Origin: Sarcocystis neurona
Lineage: Eukaryota > Apicomplexa > Conoidasida > Eucoccidiorida > Sarcocystidae
NCBI GenBank assembly: GCA_000727475.1
Contig: KL647304.1
Span: forward strand, 1,316,231-1,380,230
DNA: 64,000 nt
Direction of reading: 5' to 3'
Each line of letters begins with the position of its first letter. The stretch's first letter is position 1. The notes beneath the pieces are model-generated. The model had not been told where the DNA came from, ran no database searches, and saw nothing but the letters and a program-made list of their open reading frames with translations. The position numbers were made by a program, and so were the translations under genes. This document shows positions 47,332 to 60,284 of this stretch, piece after piece.

Positions 47332-50300
47332 GAAACGCGCTTTTGTGCTCCCCTATGCCGACTTGTAAGTGGTAGTTTGTGGAGGGTAGCGAGCTTTAAA
47401 AAATTGACCGCCACCGATTTCACACTGTACAGGCGCTTTTTCCAAGACCTGCGCGGCTGTGCAGCGGATGAGCCTTGTGGAGTGAGACGAAAATCAAGAT
47501 TAATTCTTGTTATGCCATCATGGGTATTCCCGATCCACAGAATTGCCGCCCCGTAGGAAAGCTGCACGGCGGAGTGGGACAAAAATTGGACGGCCTTCTC
47601 TCCGCATTCTAAAAGAGAGCCCTGCGGCCTAGTGAAGCGTCAACGTGTACGAGTTGTCCTTCACCAGCCTTGGTTGCACCAGACAGCGACAGATTCGTGC
47701 CCATCTCCCGTTGTCGTGCTCTGGTCAGCGGTGTCCTCGATAAGGATCCCTGTATGTTGATCTCTGACCTGGCGAATCCGAGGGGTGTAGTACAATACGA
47801 AAGGTTCTTTTGAGGCAGATTAACACAGGGCACGCAAGCGCGCTGAACCGAATGGTGACAGACGATAGAATACACATGTGTTACGTGCTCATGTATTAAG
47901 CGTCTATTTTGGGTACGAAAGCGGGGAAGACTACCAAGTTTGGCTGCATCCCAGTGTGACAGCAGCGCTCTAACTTGTGTGAGCGCTGCACAATTAAGAA
48001 GGGGGAAGGTACGCGACGCGCCTCTTACTGCTGCATGCTGCCTGTCTGAAACAAGCCTTGGTACCTAACTCGTCTTCTCGTCGTCCAGGGCGCGTGGCGT
48101 GTATGCTGAGATCCACGTTACCGTGCCCGAATGCACAACACACATTACTGAGGGGCTGGAAACTAGCGTTAGCTCGTGCTTTCCTGGTAAGCAGCAACAC
48201 CCGGACGTGCACAAACGGAACGCTGCTCCAAGCGCGAGTGAAGCGGAGCGCTGTGAGGCGTTCTACTTCCGCGTCTCGTACTACGAATTCTCCCCTGCGA
48301 CCCAACATCGCCATCTTTTACAACGTGGCGTTTCACATTTCGAAAGGCGGGTCATGTCGCCAGTGGTTCAGTAGCCTACTCCGCTTCTCTGTGTCCGCAG
48401 CGATTGCCGCCGACTGAGTGCAGGTCATACGCCCGAACCGACTACAGTTTCGAATCTATGGCTCATGGCGTCTCAGACATCATACATATGGCGTCGTGGC
48501 TCCGTCCAGCAATTCGCACGAGGCAGCGCCAACACGGAAGATCAGTTCCACTCTTCACAGACGTGTGAAATTCTCAGACACCCATACGCGCACAGTTCAT
48601 ACACGATTCCCCAACACAGCGTTGACCATCGGCGACCATCCTCCTCACGTGCCTTCGAGGTAGTGGCCCTTTTCCCGACAGATCCAGACTCACTTTCCAT
48701 ACACACCTGTTGTATCATATGCTTAAGAAAAACCTGGGAAACACCCATACGCGTAGTCGCAGTTCGTACACGATTCCCCACCCCACCGTAGGCATTCGGC
48801 GACCACCGGTACCCTTCTCCTCACGCGCCTTCGAGGTACTGGTCTTTTTCCCGACGCATCCAGAAAATTCCATCCACAACTGTTGTATCATATGCCTAAA
48901 AGCAACTTGTCGCTAGCTCTTTACGTGAGTACCGCAGATCGCGCTCGCTGCGGTCTTTGCAGCCTGTAGTCCCAACAGCGCATGTTGAGCGCAAATCCGC
49001 TGCCTTCCCTAACCCCAAGTGACCGATGGAGGATTTTTCTCTGATGAGATCTGCATTTGTACGTATCAGTGTCGCACCTAATTCTCACTGCACTCACGTC
49101 AAGGAAACTTAGATTTCTGCGCTAAATAGACCTTCCTAGCAATGCGTGCAGCTGCAAACGTGGATAAGCCGACAGGTGATTACCCATTTTGGCAGTTGAA
49201 TGCTCTTCGCGTGGAATCGTGACGCCTTGGCGCACGCAACACCGAAGGCTCCCGCTGTGCGCTGTGTCAACAGGCTCAGCAACGGCAGCGGCCTCTCAGT
49301 CCTCACCTGACTTCTAGACAACCAAAGTGTACTGCGAGTGTCTTACGCGGGTACTAGCTGCTTTTTCCAAAACTACTGAGGACGCACAACATTGGGCACG
49401 CACTGTCCGTTAATCGGTTATAGTTCCCCCCACGTTGCCAGCAGAAGACAACGCGTTACCATCGCTCGGGATTAGCGCATTGCCAGAGATGCACAAGCAC
49501 TATCAACTTCGAGTGACACCGGCCGTACCACTCGGTATGATCGTGTAGCGCCCCTCTGCCGCACGCACCAGCCACCCGACGAAACTGTGAAGTTCACAGA
49601 TTGCCAACCTGCGGATGAGGACTGACGACGATTCCGATCATGTGCGGAGGAGCTGATGAAGTGTTGTTCACAACTTCGTAAGCACTGGCTGCCAAAACTT
49701 CCCAGCGCACACATGACCTAACACGCGTGAAGTGCCACCGCAAATGCACAAACAGTTGTACGCGCACTCGTGACCCCACGGTTTCGCCTAAGTCACAGGC
49801 ATATGATCCGCTCAATAGAAGTCTATAGGTAGAGACACAATGCCTCACAAAGTTCCACCTACATCTTAGTCAGGCGAGAGCGGCAGACACCATGTGGTCG
49901 CACGGATCACCATAGAAAGCAACCTTACAACATCGCGCATACGGGGAGAAGATCAACGTAATTTCTTTCCACACCTCCTAGTTTTCGTACGCTCTGGGCA
50001 CGATCCCACACAGCAGAAGGGCCGTAACGTAGTCAGCTCCCCAAATATTATGCGTTGGCGTACACGTAGGACACCGGTCACGCCTTCCCTTGCTGTGTCA
50101 GTCGCGTGAAACGCATCCCAGGCGTCTTGGGGAGCGGAGGGTGCACGAAACGCACTTGAAGGACTGTACCCTCCTTGTCCGGCAGCAGCCACGCTGGCGG
50201 GGGGGGGGGGTTTACACTGCAACGTGGCTGTGGCGCCGCCAACAGCGGCATCTCGAGAGGGTTGTTGCGCGGCGCGCTGGTGGTCGGCATTGCTTGTGGG

Positions 50301-51374
50301 AGAAGCCGTATATAAGACCGTGGTGTTCCTTGTGGAACGAGGGGCAGAGTGGAACCGCATGTTTCACCGGCCGCACGCTTCGCCTCGGAAAAAGCGTTCT
50401 CGTGCCGTTTTTCGCAGAAGCATGGGGTGTTGTTCAGGATTAAATAACGCCGTTACGGTGACGAACTCATGACATCATCTGTTGTGGTGCAAACTTTACG
50501 CAGAAAATATTTTTCGACACGGTTGCTGCATCTCCGCACACGCGTTCCCTCTTTTGTGAAGAAGAGAGAGGGAGCGATCGACATCCTTGACGTAAAGGAG
50601 AAACGGGGTGCAACGGGTGAGAGGCGGTTATCGAGATTTTCTTCGCGGTACGTGCAGAGCATGAAGTGTAATGAATACGCAGCTGATTCCGAGGATTTTT
50701 CTTTTCCTTTTTCACACCGCAGTACGCGAACGAGTTGAACAGTGTCTTCCTTCCTTCATCCGTATCTGTTGGTGCTACGTCGCGCGGAGAATATTTATGA
50801 CTACCCGAGTCCCGTGACTGCAGGTTTCCCCCAGAGTGTCAGTAGTATGCAGGCGTACTGTTGTCACATGGGTGAGGGAACCGTGTCCGCAGTTCGTCAA
50901 CATCGGTTGCCCTAGTGTGGTCGCATCTTGGTGCGTTTGCGCAGTCGTGGAAACCAGGCTCGCGCATCCTTTTGACGCCGGCCGGGGTCGCCCTTGTCTG
51001 TATCACGTAGCATGGTGCCGCCCGTAGGACGAGCTGTCTACGCGCGCACTGCAGAACTATAGTCCTGGGGGTTTGTAAACGACGCGCGTTTCCGGACGCG
51101 CTTCCTGTTCCCTGCTTTCCACCCTTGCGCGGCGTTTACGCTTGAGGGAAGACGGCCACGCGTATTACTAGTGCTGCGAACATCATCTGCCGCCTGTCAC
51201 TTTGCGTCCGCCGGCTCCAACGACTACTCTGGATTCGTTGGTGGTGAAAGTCAGCCTGGTGGGCGTGCGCAGTTACTCATTCTTTCCCTTTGCGAGTAAT
51301 CTTCTCACGATTCACATCTTCTTCTCCCACCAGCACATCTCGTGCCGTGGAAGGCGGCTCTTCCGCAAGACACA
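47332..51374. other. intergenic stretch with 5' leader of the RRM gene
   Basis: No gene is supported. A plus-strand frame at 48099-48374 (YAEIHVTVPECTTHITEGLE) has protein-like composition and follows a possible acceptor at about 48090, but it has no recognisable family. A G homopolymer of about 10-11 bases lies at about 50200-50210. The last several hundred bases likely hold the promoter and 5' UTR of the RRM gene. Confidence 0.4.
48578..48903. repeat. two-copy diverged tandem duplication, period 163 bp
   Basis: Copies at 48578-48740 and 48741-48903 share ACACCCATACGCG, ACACGATTCCCCA, CGCCTTCGAGGTA or a close variant, TTTTTCCCGAC and TGTTGTATCATATGC in the same order at the same spacing. 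No frame is preserved between copies, so this looks like a noncoding duplication. Confidence 0.85.
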
Positions 51375-54300
51375 ATGCACCCTTACAGTCAATACGGGTA
51401 TGCATACGCCCCTGGCACTACAGCGCCTGTGGCTGCTGCAGACTACACGTGGGGCGCAGCTCAGTACTCTTGGCAGACACCACCGGCACATTCTCCACCT
51501 ACCCCTAACCCACTTGGTAAGACGGAGACAACGCCGTCCCTTCAACGTTTCGCTTGCAGCAGCATCTGCCGGGAAAGAGTTATTTCACGTGCATGCAGAC
51601 CGCGCGCGAGACGAGTACACGGAAGAGAGCGGCTTCGGGGAAGTCACTACATCTTATATGTGCGTGTGTAGTGTCTCTGAATTCAAGTACAGGTTTTATT
51701 ATGGTTTAGGGTTTCGGTGGGTAGTTCGCATGCGTTACGAAGGCGTGCGCATGCGTACTCTAGTAGTAAATACGTCGTCTGTATTTCACATCTTTGTTTG
51801 CTCAGTGCTGACCGATGTTCACCTCGTCACTGCATTGCCGTGTGGTTATGTCGGAAGCTATGACGTCAGCGGCCGCACGCGCATGGTCGTGCTGGTGGTC
51901 AGAGAGCACCGTTTATAGTATACATCCGTTGACCGAAGAAAGCGGAAACATCTCGGTAGTCGCATAACCTCCATTTTGCGGGCCGCGTGTTTGGACGCAC
52001 AGAGGCATACATACGAGTGGAAGGAGTCCTAACACACGGACTGTGTGGCACTAAGGATGACATAGTTCCAGCCACGAGCGGGGAATGGTTCGAGGTCATT
52101 CTGCTCAACAGGCTGCGCTGTGATGTAGCTTACATGTCTAGATGCGCCCGTGGTCTGCACATGTTGAAGGCGCCATTTATTGCTAGCCGCACCGATATTC
52201 TCAGGATATGTCTTCTCTTCTGGTCCTGTACAATGCGATGTCACAGAGCAAGAACCAGATGCCCTGCAGAGTCGCACACTCTTTTTCGGGAGACTGTCCG
52301 ACGACATCACTGAAGATTCGTTGCGCGACATCTGCCAGCAACATGGAGACGTCAAGAAGGTGGCAGTGTACCCGGAGAAGCACATGGCGTTCGTCGAGTT
52401 TGTAAGTGCAATTTGCCGCTTCTCCATGCTGGCGCGTACGCGTGCACCTGTCTCCGTGTACGTGTGTGACCAGAGGCGGGAGGCTTAGCTCCATAGTAAC
52501 TTTATTGTGAAAGTGTTGGGACTGATAGTAAAGCTCTCGGACGCATGCCACTTGTCATCAACAGCTCGCACGCAGAGTTGCTGGGTGCCCACGTACCAAT
52601 CGAGTGCCATCTACAGCGACTGTTACGAAGTCCACGTGAACTACTGGAGAACCTTAAATTTGAAGCAGTCTATAGGAGTGCGTTCTGCGCATGTGTGGAT
52701 GTGGGTGGTCAGTACGATTTACGCCACGCAGAAGCAGCGCGGGATACATTGCGGAATTCTGACGTGCTTGGAAAACGAGTAGAAGTGCAGTTCTCCGCGG
52801 TCAAACGCCCTGATAAGGATGGCAACACGGTGAGAAGCGCAGAAAAAGCAGCGGGATAGTGCGCGCGCACGACGAATCACAGTCGTCTTGTTTACTCGAA
52901 TGCGTGATTGTTGAGGACTGCAGTCTGGTACAGCGGTCACCACTTGCTGGGGATGTGGCTAGTCTGCAGTTCGTCCAGGTGTGTTTCGGAACGTGGTGTG
53001 TCTGCGCGCGGGATGATGTTAAATCTGTGTGCGCACGAACGAGATATGTATATTGACACACCACCGGTCTAAAGATCCAGCTGCTAGCTCGTGGGTGTAG
53101 GTCGGCGCATCGGGGCTCACCGTTCTGCTTGTAGTCATGTGAGCGACAAATTTGCTGAGGCCGACAACTTTTTTTCTATTTTCTGGAAAACACAATGGAA
53201 TGCGGAGCGGGGGCGCACTTTTTCCGTTTTCCGTGGTGGTGTTCGAGCTTGCGAAGCGTTAACTGGATTTGAAGCGACTTGTTCAAAGCCCGGCGCCCAC
53301 CGAGGCGTGGACGTCACGTTTCGAGTGTTTATGTGCATGAGTGGCGGTTCCCGATTTAACTGTCCTGTGCTCTTGAAGAAACCGTTGCACGAGCAGGTTG
53401 TACGTATAAGGCAAGACCAGAAACCACGTTGCATCTGTTGAATCTGTGCGCTGCGCAGGGCACGCTGTACGTACGGCCTGTCAGCACTGTGCACGTTTCG
53501 GGCAACTGGACGGACCCCAACAGTCTCGAAGCTTACCGGGAGTTATTTTCCAAGCACGGCGAGTTAAAGAAGGTGTCAGCGAATCGCAAAAGAGAGACGT
53601 GAGCATGCTGTAGAGCACGAGACGAGTATCATCACTCGTGGCAAGCGAGGTGAATGGGCATGCGTCCGTGCGTGTACACCAGCGTATGTTCCGTTGCTGA
53701 TCTCATTTTATTCGAAGAGCGGAGCGTCTTATTACGTGAGTGCTGCGGAGGCGTAGAGAGTGCCATTTTCATTGTACAACGGTGCGAGGTGGAGGGAGAT
53801 TGACGAGTGTTTCTTAGTAATCCAGCCTCAAGCGACGCTTTATGGAAGCTGTTGGTAAATCCGTGTTTTGGTGGGCCGCTTTATCCTTTTTGTTGCCGTG
53901 TTCGTATACAGGGTCGTGCGCCATTCGTTTCGCTGCGGAACTGTTGATCGAGGGTATGACTCTTGTTCTTTGCACTGGAAGTGTTTGGGGCTGTGAAAGT
54001 AGGGTACGGCGCAGAGCGAGTACATTGCCGTTTCCAGGGCACGAGGTGTGTATGTTGACGTGCAGGGAAAAGTTCGTGGAGTTCTATGACTTGCGGGACG
54101 CGCAGAAAGCTCTCGACCAACTGAACGGCCACGTATTCAATGGCGCCACGCTCCATATTTGTTTTGCCCAGAATGCGTCCCGTACAGTGTAAGCGGTAGC
54201 ACGTGGCACGTGAAGGTCACCCTCGCGCAGCATCGTGCTTGTCGACTTCAGACTGAGTTGTTGGAAGCAGGTTGAAAGTCAGCATGAAGTGCATGAGGGC

Positions 54301-55679
54301 GACACGCTCTACAGGTTGGATGACGCTGTTACCGAAGCGTCGTTCCGTGACTCCGCCGAACTGGGAAGGCAGGGACGTCTATGTTGACAGGTCGACGGGA
54401 GTGGCGTGTGTAAGACGCAAGGGTTGACACGGGGTGCCATTTCTGATTTAGCGCACGCAGGCGAGACACTGCATACCTGAACGTCGCAGGTGGGGATCCG
54501 GGGGAGTGGAGACTACCGACAGGAGCATGTACCATTCCTAGCGGGCTCTTGATACTTCGGTTTTGGTATTAGTTATGTGTTTGCTAATATGCATTATATA
54601 GAGCCTTTACGAACGCACACAGAAGTCTTCGCGGCTGCTGTGAAGCTGCCGGTAGTGGTCCTGTTTATGGACCCAGCCTCGTATTTGTCTTAGGTCGTTA
54701 ATTTGCGTTAGTCAGTGTAGAAACAGTAAGGGTTTTGGGTGCGGTGGCGTTACTGCAGGAACAAGCAGGCAGAGCGGTCATCGCGGCGCACACCTCCGGA
54801 CAGCTACGGCCCGTACAGAGGATCAAGTCACCATCAGCATCACGGCGGGGGTGCGGCAGCTATGTCTCGCAGTTACGCTGCGGCTCCGTACGCTCTTGCA
54901 GCTCCGGTCAGTCCGGCTTTCCTATTTTATTTGTGCACTGGGAAAGCTGTTTTGACGTAATTGCATTCAGACGTCGAAACCTGGCGTACTCGGGCCATTC
55001 CTCGACGCACCTGTGTGCCACAACAGGATGAAGTCGATGTGGTATTTCTGCGCAGAGCCTGCTGCGGGTGTGTTTGCAGTGTGTACGTAGGTGTGCAGTT
55101 CTGTTGAACTGGGCGATGTCTCTCAAGTTGTATTCGAGAGTGGTTTTACTTTTTTCCTCCCCGTGCCAGAAAGGACACAGCACGCTGTTACGATGACAGG
55201 ACCAGTTCACTTAGCGTGCACAAAAGCTCCTACCACCTGTAGTTGGTTTCTTCTCTACTATTTCCCAAGCGTGCAGACACAGTTAATCTTTTTTGATACT
55301 GAAAACGGCGACCGCAACCTTCCTCGCGCGTAGTGGCGTGTTTGTTGTGCATCTGCAGTATGCTGCGTCCCCGGCATACGGTCCATACGCCATGCCTTAC
55401 CAACCAGCTCCCGCGTATGGTCTGTTTTACCAGCAAGCGAACGGCGGCTATGCTCCTCAGCAGTGGCCACCTGCAGCAGCAGTGCCTGCGTGTACACCAG
55501 CAGGAGCGGCTCCAGGTGCCGCAGCCGCAGCTGCGCCGTCTGGCGCTATGTCATACGCTGGTGCTCCCCAAGCAGGGCGGGCGCCGCCAGTGGCTGCAAT
55601 GCCTGCAGTCGCTGCTGCATACGCACCGGCACCCGCGTCAGTAGTAGCGCCTGCGGCGGCGCAAGCCTCTCGATGGTAA
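51375..55679 (+). CDS. tandem-RRM RNA-binding protein, Mei2-like RRM1-RRM2 type
   Basis: Seven exons: 51375-51516, 52205-52401, 52713-52829, 53459-53598, 54066-54188, 54759-54906 and 55359-55679. The phases close to 395 residues. The N-terminus (about residues 1-60) is Tyr/Pro/Ala-rich. RRM1 (about 69-150) has RNP2 TLFFGRL and RNP1-like HMAFVEF, then YDLRHAEAARDTL. RRM2 (about 153-240) has TLYVRPV, a longer first loop, RNP1-like KFVEFYD and DLRDAQKALDQLNG. Each RRM is split by an intron, in RRM1 right after FVEF. The 'FVEFYD.R.A..A...L' signature in tandem domains is typical of RRM1/RRM2 of Mei2-like proteins, which bind RNA in meiosis and differentiation. The conserved third, Mei2-type RRM at the C-terminus is absent. 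Instead there are Arg/Ser and His/Gly patches and an Ala/Pro/Gln/Tyr-rich tail ending RW. An acceptor at 52187 is an in-phase alternative for exon 2. Confidence 0.85.
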
Positions 55680-58523
55680 GTCTGCTGGGAACTCCAGACA
55701 ACGCGCTTGACAAGACAGCGGAACGCACGCGGGCAGGAAAGGGGAGAATGCAGCTCCCGCAACGTGTTTGGGGAGCTTAAAAGACAGAGGTACTTTGCGG
55801 TCGGTTTTCGTTATTGGACTGCTTTCCTTCCGTTATTTCTTGAGTTTTTGGATGGATGAAGACCAGTCGAACGTGCCCCATGACGCAACGTCATACACTG
55901 CGGAAGCAGTCTTTTTTTCTGTGTTGCGAATTGTGAACTGAATAGTGTCGAACGCTGCGCGCTCAGGGTGAGCAGGGTATTAGTGACCGTCCACGGCTGC
56001 ATCGAGCCACACGCGACAACGTGCGACGACGCTTTCAAAGTCCCTTGCGTTGTAGATGGAGGTATATGCAAACGGCTGAGGTCCGGTATGTTGGCCATTC
56101 TGGGATAGGGAGTTTTCCGTGTATCCGTACACGCACCTTCGTGTGTTTGTACAGGGATTTGCCTGAGATTTGGTGCGAAATCCAGGTGGTGCTGGTAGAA
56201 TGCGTCAGCTTATCCGATATGTAACACACTGCGTGGTTTGCCGTCCTGCGCACGGACACCTGTACGCTGTGTATGCTTTAGCAGTGCGTCGCGAAAGGAA
56301 GTAAACCCGTAGATCCGTGTTGTTTCGTGGAACTAGAGTGGTATCGCACTTAGTGGGCGAGGTTCCTTGTGTCATTCGTTTTTTGCCCCGGCCATGACCG
56401 ATGCTGAACGGCTTCGACGGACACGTGTCATTGAAGGCTAGAGTTTCGTCATCTCGCGAAAAAGGCTTCACGATCTTGCAGATGCAGCATTCGAAGGGGT
56501 GCAAGTTCATTCATAAGTGTTTGCGAACGTTTCGAGCATACGAAGGCAGAGGAGAGTTTCTCGCGGCCGGTAAACAGACGGTGTTGGCACTGTACGGAGC
56601 CTGACTTTTTATGATGCGTACATGAGAAGTGCGAGAGCATCTGACGATGGTCCAGAGGATGCAAGTTCTCACGCACGAGCATTGACGAAGCCCTACCATG
56701 CGTCACGAACACCGTAATAAGGCATTAACTTTTCAAGTGGCGTCGTGAAACAGTACGTATGCATACGGACCGCGCAGTTTCTCCTGTTTGTACGGCGGTG
56801 TGTGTTCTGATGTGTAAACGCCGGTAGCTGGGAATGCGTGCGTTTCTGCCGCATCCACAACGAGATACACAGAAAGGCAGACAGGAGAAACGTTGCCTGC
56901 CTCATTGAAGGGCTCTTCTACGTACACGGGAACACGCCAAAACAGCTGTCGATCCTCAAATAATGTGTCAACGTGAATTGTAGGGTGAAGAGTCTCTCAG
57001 GATGAGGCTCGTCCACTTTTCTATTGTGAAAGGTTTACCGGCGAAGAAGCGAATGGGAAGTCAGAGCGACGCAGCATCGCGGTGTTCAACTGGATGCTTG
57101 TGTAACGGGTAAAAAGGGGGTATGTCTCGCGGCCTGCAACGACACGCCGCGGTGAACATCTGTGGATTCCCGCATATGAGTGTGCGCGGCACTTTCTGGT
57201 GGATGCCGCAACTTGCATTTGGTGGGCACGTGCGGATCGACACCGGGTAGTATGCACTTATAAGATGATCCGGGAATCTGCGTAGCCAGTACGGATGTGG
57301 CTCCGCAAAACATGTAGATTCAGAATGTCTAGAGGCAAGTGAAGTGCAAATCTACATGTACTAGTAGGTACAGACGGTACATTCTACGGCGAGTCAAGGT
57401 ATTTCAGAAGACGCGACATGCTATTCGTTGCACTGAGCAGCTGGCCGACGGTGACGAGAAGCGGTGCTTTGTTTATTGCTCCGTTTATCTCGAGACGGCG
57501 ACGGTTTTGCACGTACAGCACGTTGGCTTTTGACTACTCATCAAGTGTATCGACTGGCGAGTGCACATTTCTGGTTGAGATGAGATGCAGACGAAGCCTT
57601 GAGAAACGTGATGGGAAAGCGAGTACTGTGGTCAAAAAGGAATAGCAGTAAGTCCCGCGTTAGGGAGCTTCGCTACCGCGTGCTGTCTCCCCTCTTTTCC
57701 TCAAGACTGTGCATTTGACTTGCAGCTGGCTAGCAGCAACGTCAGTGTTGAGGACCCGAGGCACGTAGGGCACTCGGTGCAGTGTACAGATACTAGTAAA
57801 GCACGTGCCAGCTGATTTTAATCCCCATTGTGTTGGGGCGAATGCTCCAGATGCGCGAGGTCTTGATTTGCTTTAAAGGAAGCGGTACCCTGAAACTCGA
57901 CCGCTCCCTCTCTGTTGTGTGTGCAAGTGCCTGTAGATGACGTACTGCGTAAATTCTCTGATATCTCCCTGTGTAAGCAGGGCGCCCCGTGCTTCTCGTG
58001 TAGTCGCTGGTTTTTCCACGTGCACATTTAGTTGTACGACCGTCCACACATAGATCTGCATACTCACGTATGTGTCACGAGCAGAGCTTACATGGCGCGG
58101 GAGATGGCATACGGCAGCGAATTGTACCGCGCTGTTGTTCAGTATTATAATGCTGCGCTCTGCTGCGTGCTCTTACCACTTTGCCCCCCGACTAAGCCTA
58201 TACTTCATTCGTAATGAGAACAGCTGAATGTCTTTGTGCGCGTTTGCGCTTGCTCATTATTGCATGTCGATCTGCGGCATTGGTGCTGCTCACTGTCGAC
58301 AATGTTTTCGTGTTATTTCCCACGCAGCATTTCCACATAAACAAGCGAACACGTGCGTGGGGTTACTGCTGCTGGCTGGGCACCTGAAGCGCCGCCATCA
58401 TGCGCCCTGTGGTGCTTCTTGTTGAGCTACTGTTGCTATAGACAGAACTTGTTACAGGGCTCTTGTTAGCTGCATCAGAGTTCACTGATATATTTCCAGT
58501 TTTGATCGACTGTGCTAATTTTG
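55680..58523. other. intergenic stretch between convergent genes
   Basis: This lies between the stop codons of the plus-strand RRM gene and the minus-strand gene at 58.5 kb, so it holds both 3' ends. I see no supported coding region; the many short ORFs overlap on both strands. Confidence 0.5.
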
Positions 58524-59919
58524 TCAAGGAGGACAGCGGCAGACTCCAAAGTCTGTAATGTCTATGAGCCCAGTCCTATCACTGCGACACTGCAGTGACG
58601 CTCCGGGCAGTCGTCGTGCATTTATAGGGAACCATGGCACGACACCGTTGTACGGTGCCTGCCCACGCGTCCGTCTGTTGTCTATCGCTTTTTCCTCCGT
58701 TGCCCCACGACAGCTAGATAGAAGTCCAGTTCTACCATGTGAATCTACATGACGAGACTTAATTGTGTGGCCAGCGACATCATCCATCAACCGTTGCAGT
58801 CTGTCATGACGCATTTCAAAAACCGGTAAGTTCCTGCGGTCTTTCAGGCTTGTTAAAAAAGCCGCTTCACACACCCATCTCAGTCGTCCGAACTGACGGA
58901 GACCCCACGACTTACACGAGACGCTAGTCACAGTGTCAGTGTTGTTTACTTGTCGACTAAACTTGCATCTCTGTCTGCATATGAATCGCCAGTACACGAA
59001 TGGAATGCTGCCCTCTGCTGTTCGCACCAAGGTACTTGCACAAGCTGCACCGGCACCAGGGCCACACAAACTCAGAATTCGAAGCAGGTTGTGCAAACCT
59101 GGAGAGGTAGGCGACCGAGTGAACTTGGTGACCGCGAAGGACGGCCACGAAGGCCACGAAGTCAGCCCGCTAATCTTACAACGTAGATCACAGCCGACAT
59201 GTCAGGTCCTGGATAAAGCAGTAGATGTGCTCCGTCATCAAATCCTCTCCTTAAAATGGACTGACGACAGTGTCTGTGCCCTCTACCGTCTGATCTCTCC
59301 TTACAGAGAAGGAGAATTAGTCCTCCAGCTGATTTTTCAAACTCGCCAGCGGCCACAACAGGTGAAACAAACCATGGGCTGTACCACGCTTACAGGAAGG
59401 ATGCTGCAGTCAGTGCATTCGCGCCCAAAAAGCATCCACACGTAGACGCGTGCGCCGTTAGCGCTATAGGCCACGAAGAACTCTCCTGACGTCCCGTTTC
59501 ATGCACAGCTCCGAATGAGGACACATATTTGGTGATTTGTGCCCTCAGCTGTGTGAACACGAAGAAATTTTGTCGCGCTCCGTGTATACATTTCCATATG
59601 TGCACACGAACACACACACACATATACATACACACAGAAGCGTGAAAACGCAAAGCCGTGTGAGGCCAGCGGTGCACCGCAGGTAAAGATTAAAACTGGC
59701 AACTCTCAAGCACTTCATTCAGCAAGAATGTAAGATGGGACACGCATACGCTAACACCGGGGTGAAGAGAGAACTTGTTCCACGCGGTCGATACCCAGAG
59801 CACCAGCCCACTGTGGCTGAACATACTGGATTTTTCTAGTTGACGGCAGTTTTTAGTAGTGGGTGTGGCCGTGCGCAACACCAGAGCCGCCATCTGTGTA
59901 AGATCCGTACGAGCGTCTT
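58524..59919 (-). CDS. unrecognised multi-exon gene (3' part)
   Basis: I do not recognise this protein. Seven consecutive minus-strand exons join with matching phases: 59919-59827 (DARTDLTQMAALVLRTATPT), 59463-59394 (AHASTCGCFLGANALTAASF), 59328-59305, 59249-59180 (FDDGAHLLLYPGPDMSAVIY), 59044-58950 (QVPWCEQQRAAFHSCTGD), 58833-58749 (LPVFEMRHDRLQRLMDDVAG) and 58589-58524 (CRSDRTGLIDITDFGVCRCP then TGA). All introns are GT-AG; several acceptors have good pyrimidine tracts. The 24-base exon is the weakest. A further upstream exon probably begins at 60283 (VGFKLCGEAVEGTRELHALW), and another may lie at 60.85-60.74 kb, but their links are not resolved. The LLLYPGPD string recalls DTW-domain tRNA-modifying proteins, but the expected IDGTW motif is absent, so I make no assignment. 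Confidence 0.6.
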
Positions 59920-60284
59920 CTGCGGAGTTAGCTGTGCCCACGCGCCGTCATGAGGAGCCTGTCGAAGAGCACTTCCTTTATACTTCAGCCGCTTTGAAAC
60001 GAGATAGTTAGACGCGACCTACGGTCAAGACTAGAGTCATCGCCCTACTCGCGATCTGCATACAAAAAATGGCGAAACCACCATATCGGACGCGTGACAG
60101 TCCCTGCATGGAAACGGCGACTCATCCATCAGTAGCGCCGCTGCCCGTGAGGGGACAGCAAGCCGTCCGCTTTGCTGTGGTGGTCTCTTCCTCACGCCGA
60201 GCAGACTGCTTGGCCCATAGAGCATGCAGCTCGCGAGTCCCTTCTACGGCCTCACCACATAGCTTGAACCCGACTGCTGAACAC

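Noticed and set aside
49953..50360. 135-codon minus-strand ORF with a PPPP run
   Set aside because: The proline run is the reverse complement of the G homopolymer. The rest has biased composition, plus-strand ORFs overlap it, and no splice chain or motif supports it.
51700..51715. GGTTTAGGGTTTCGG resembling the TTTAGGG telomere repeat
   Set aside because: Only about one and a half units are present, inside an intron of the RRM gene; this is not a telomeric array.
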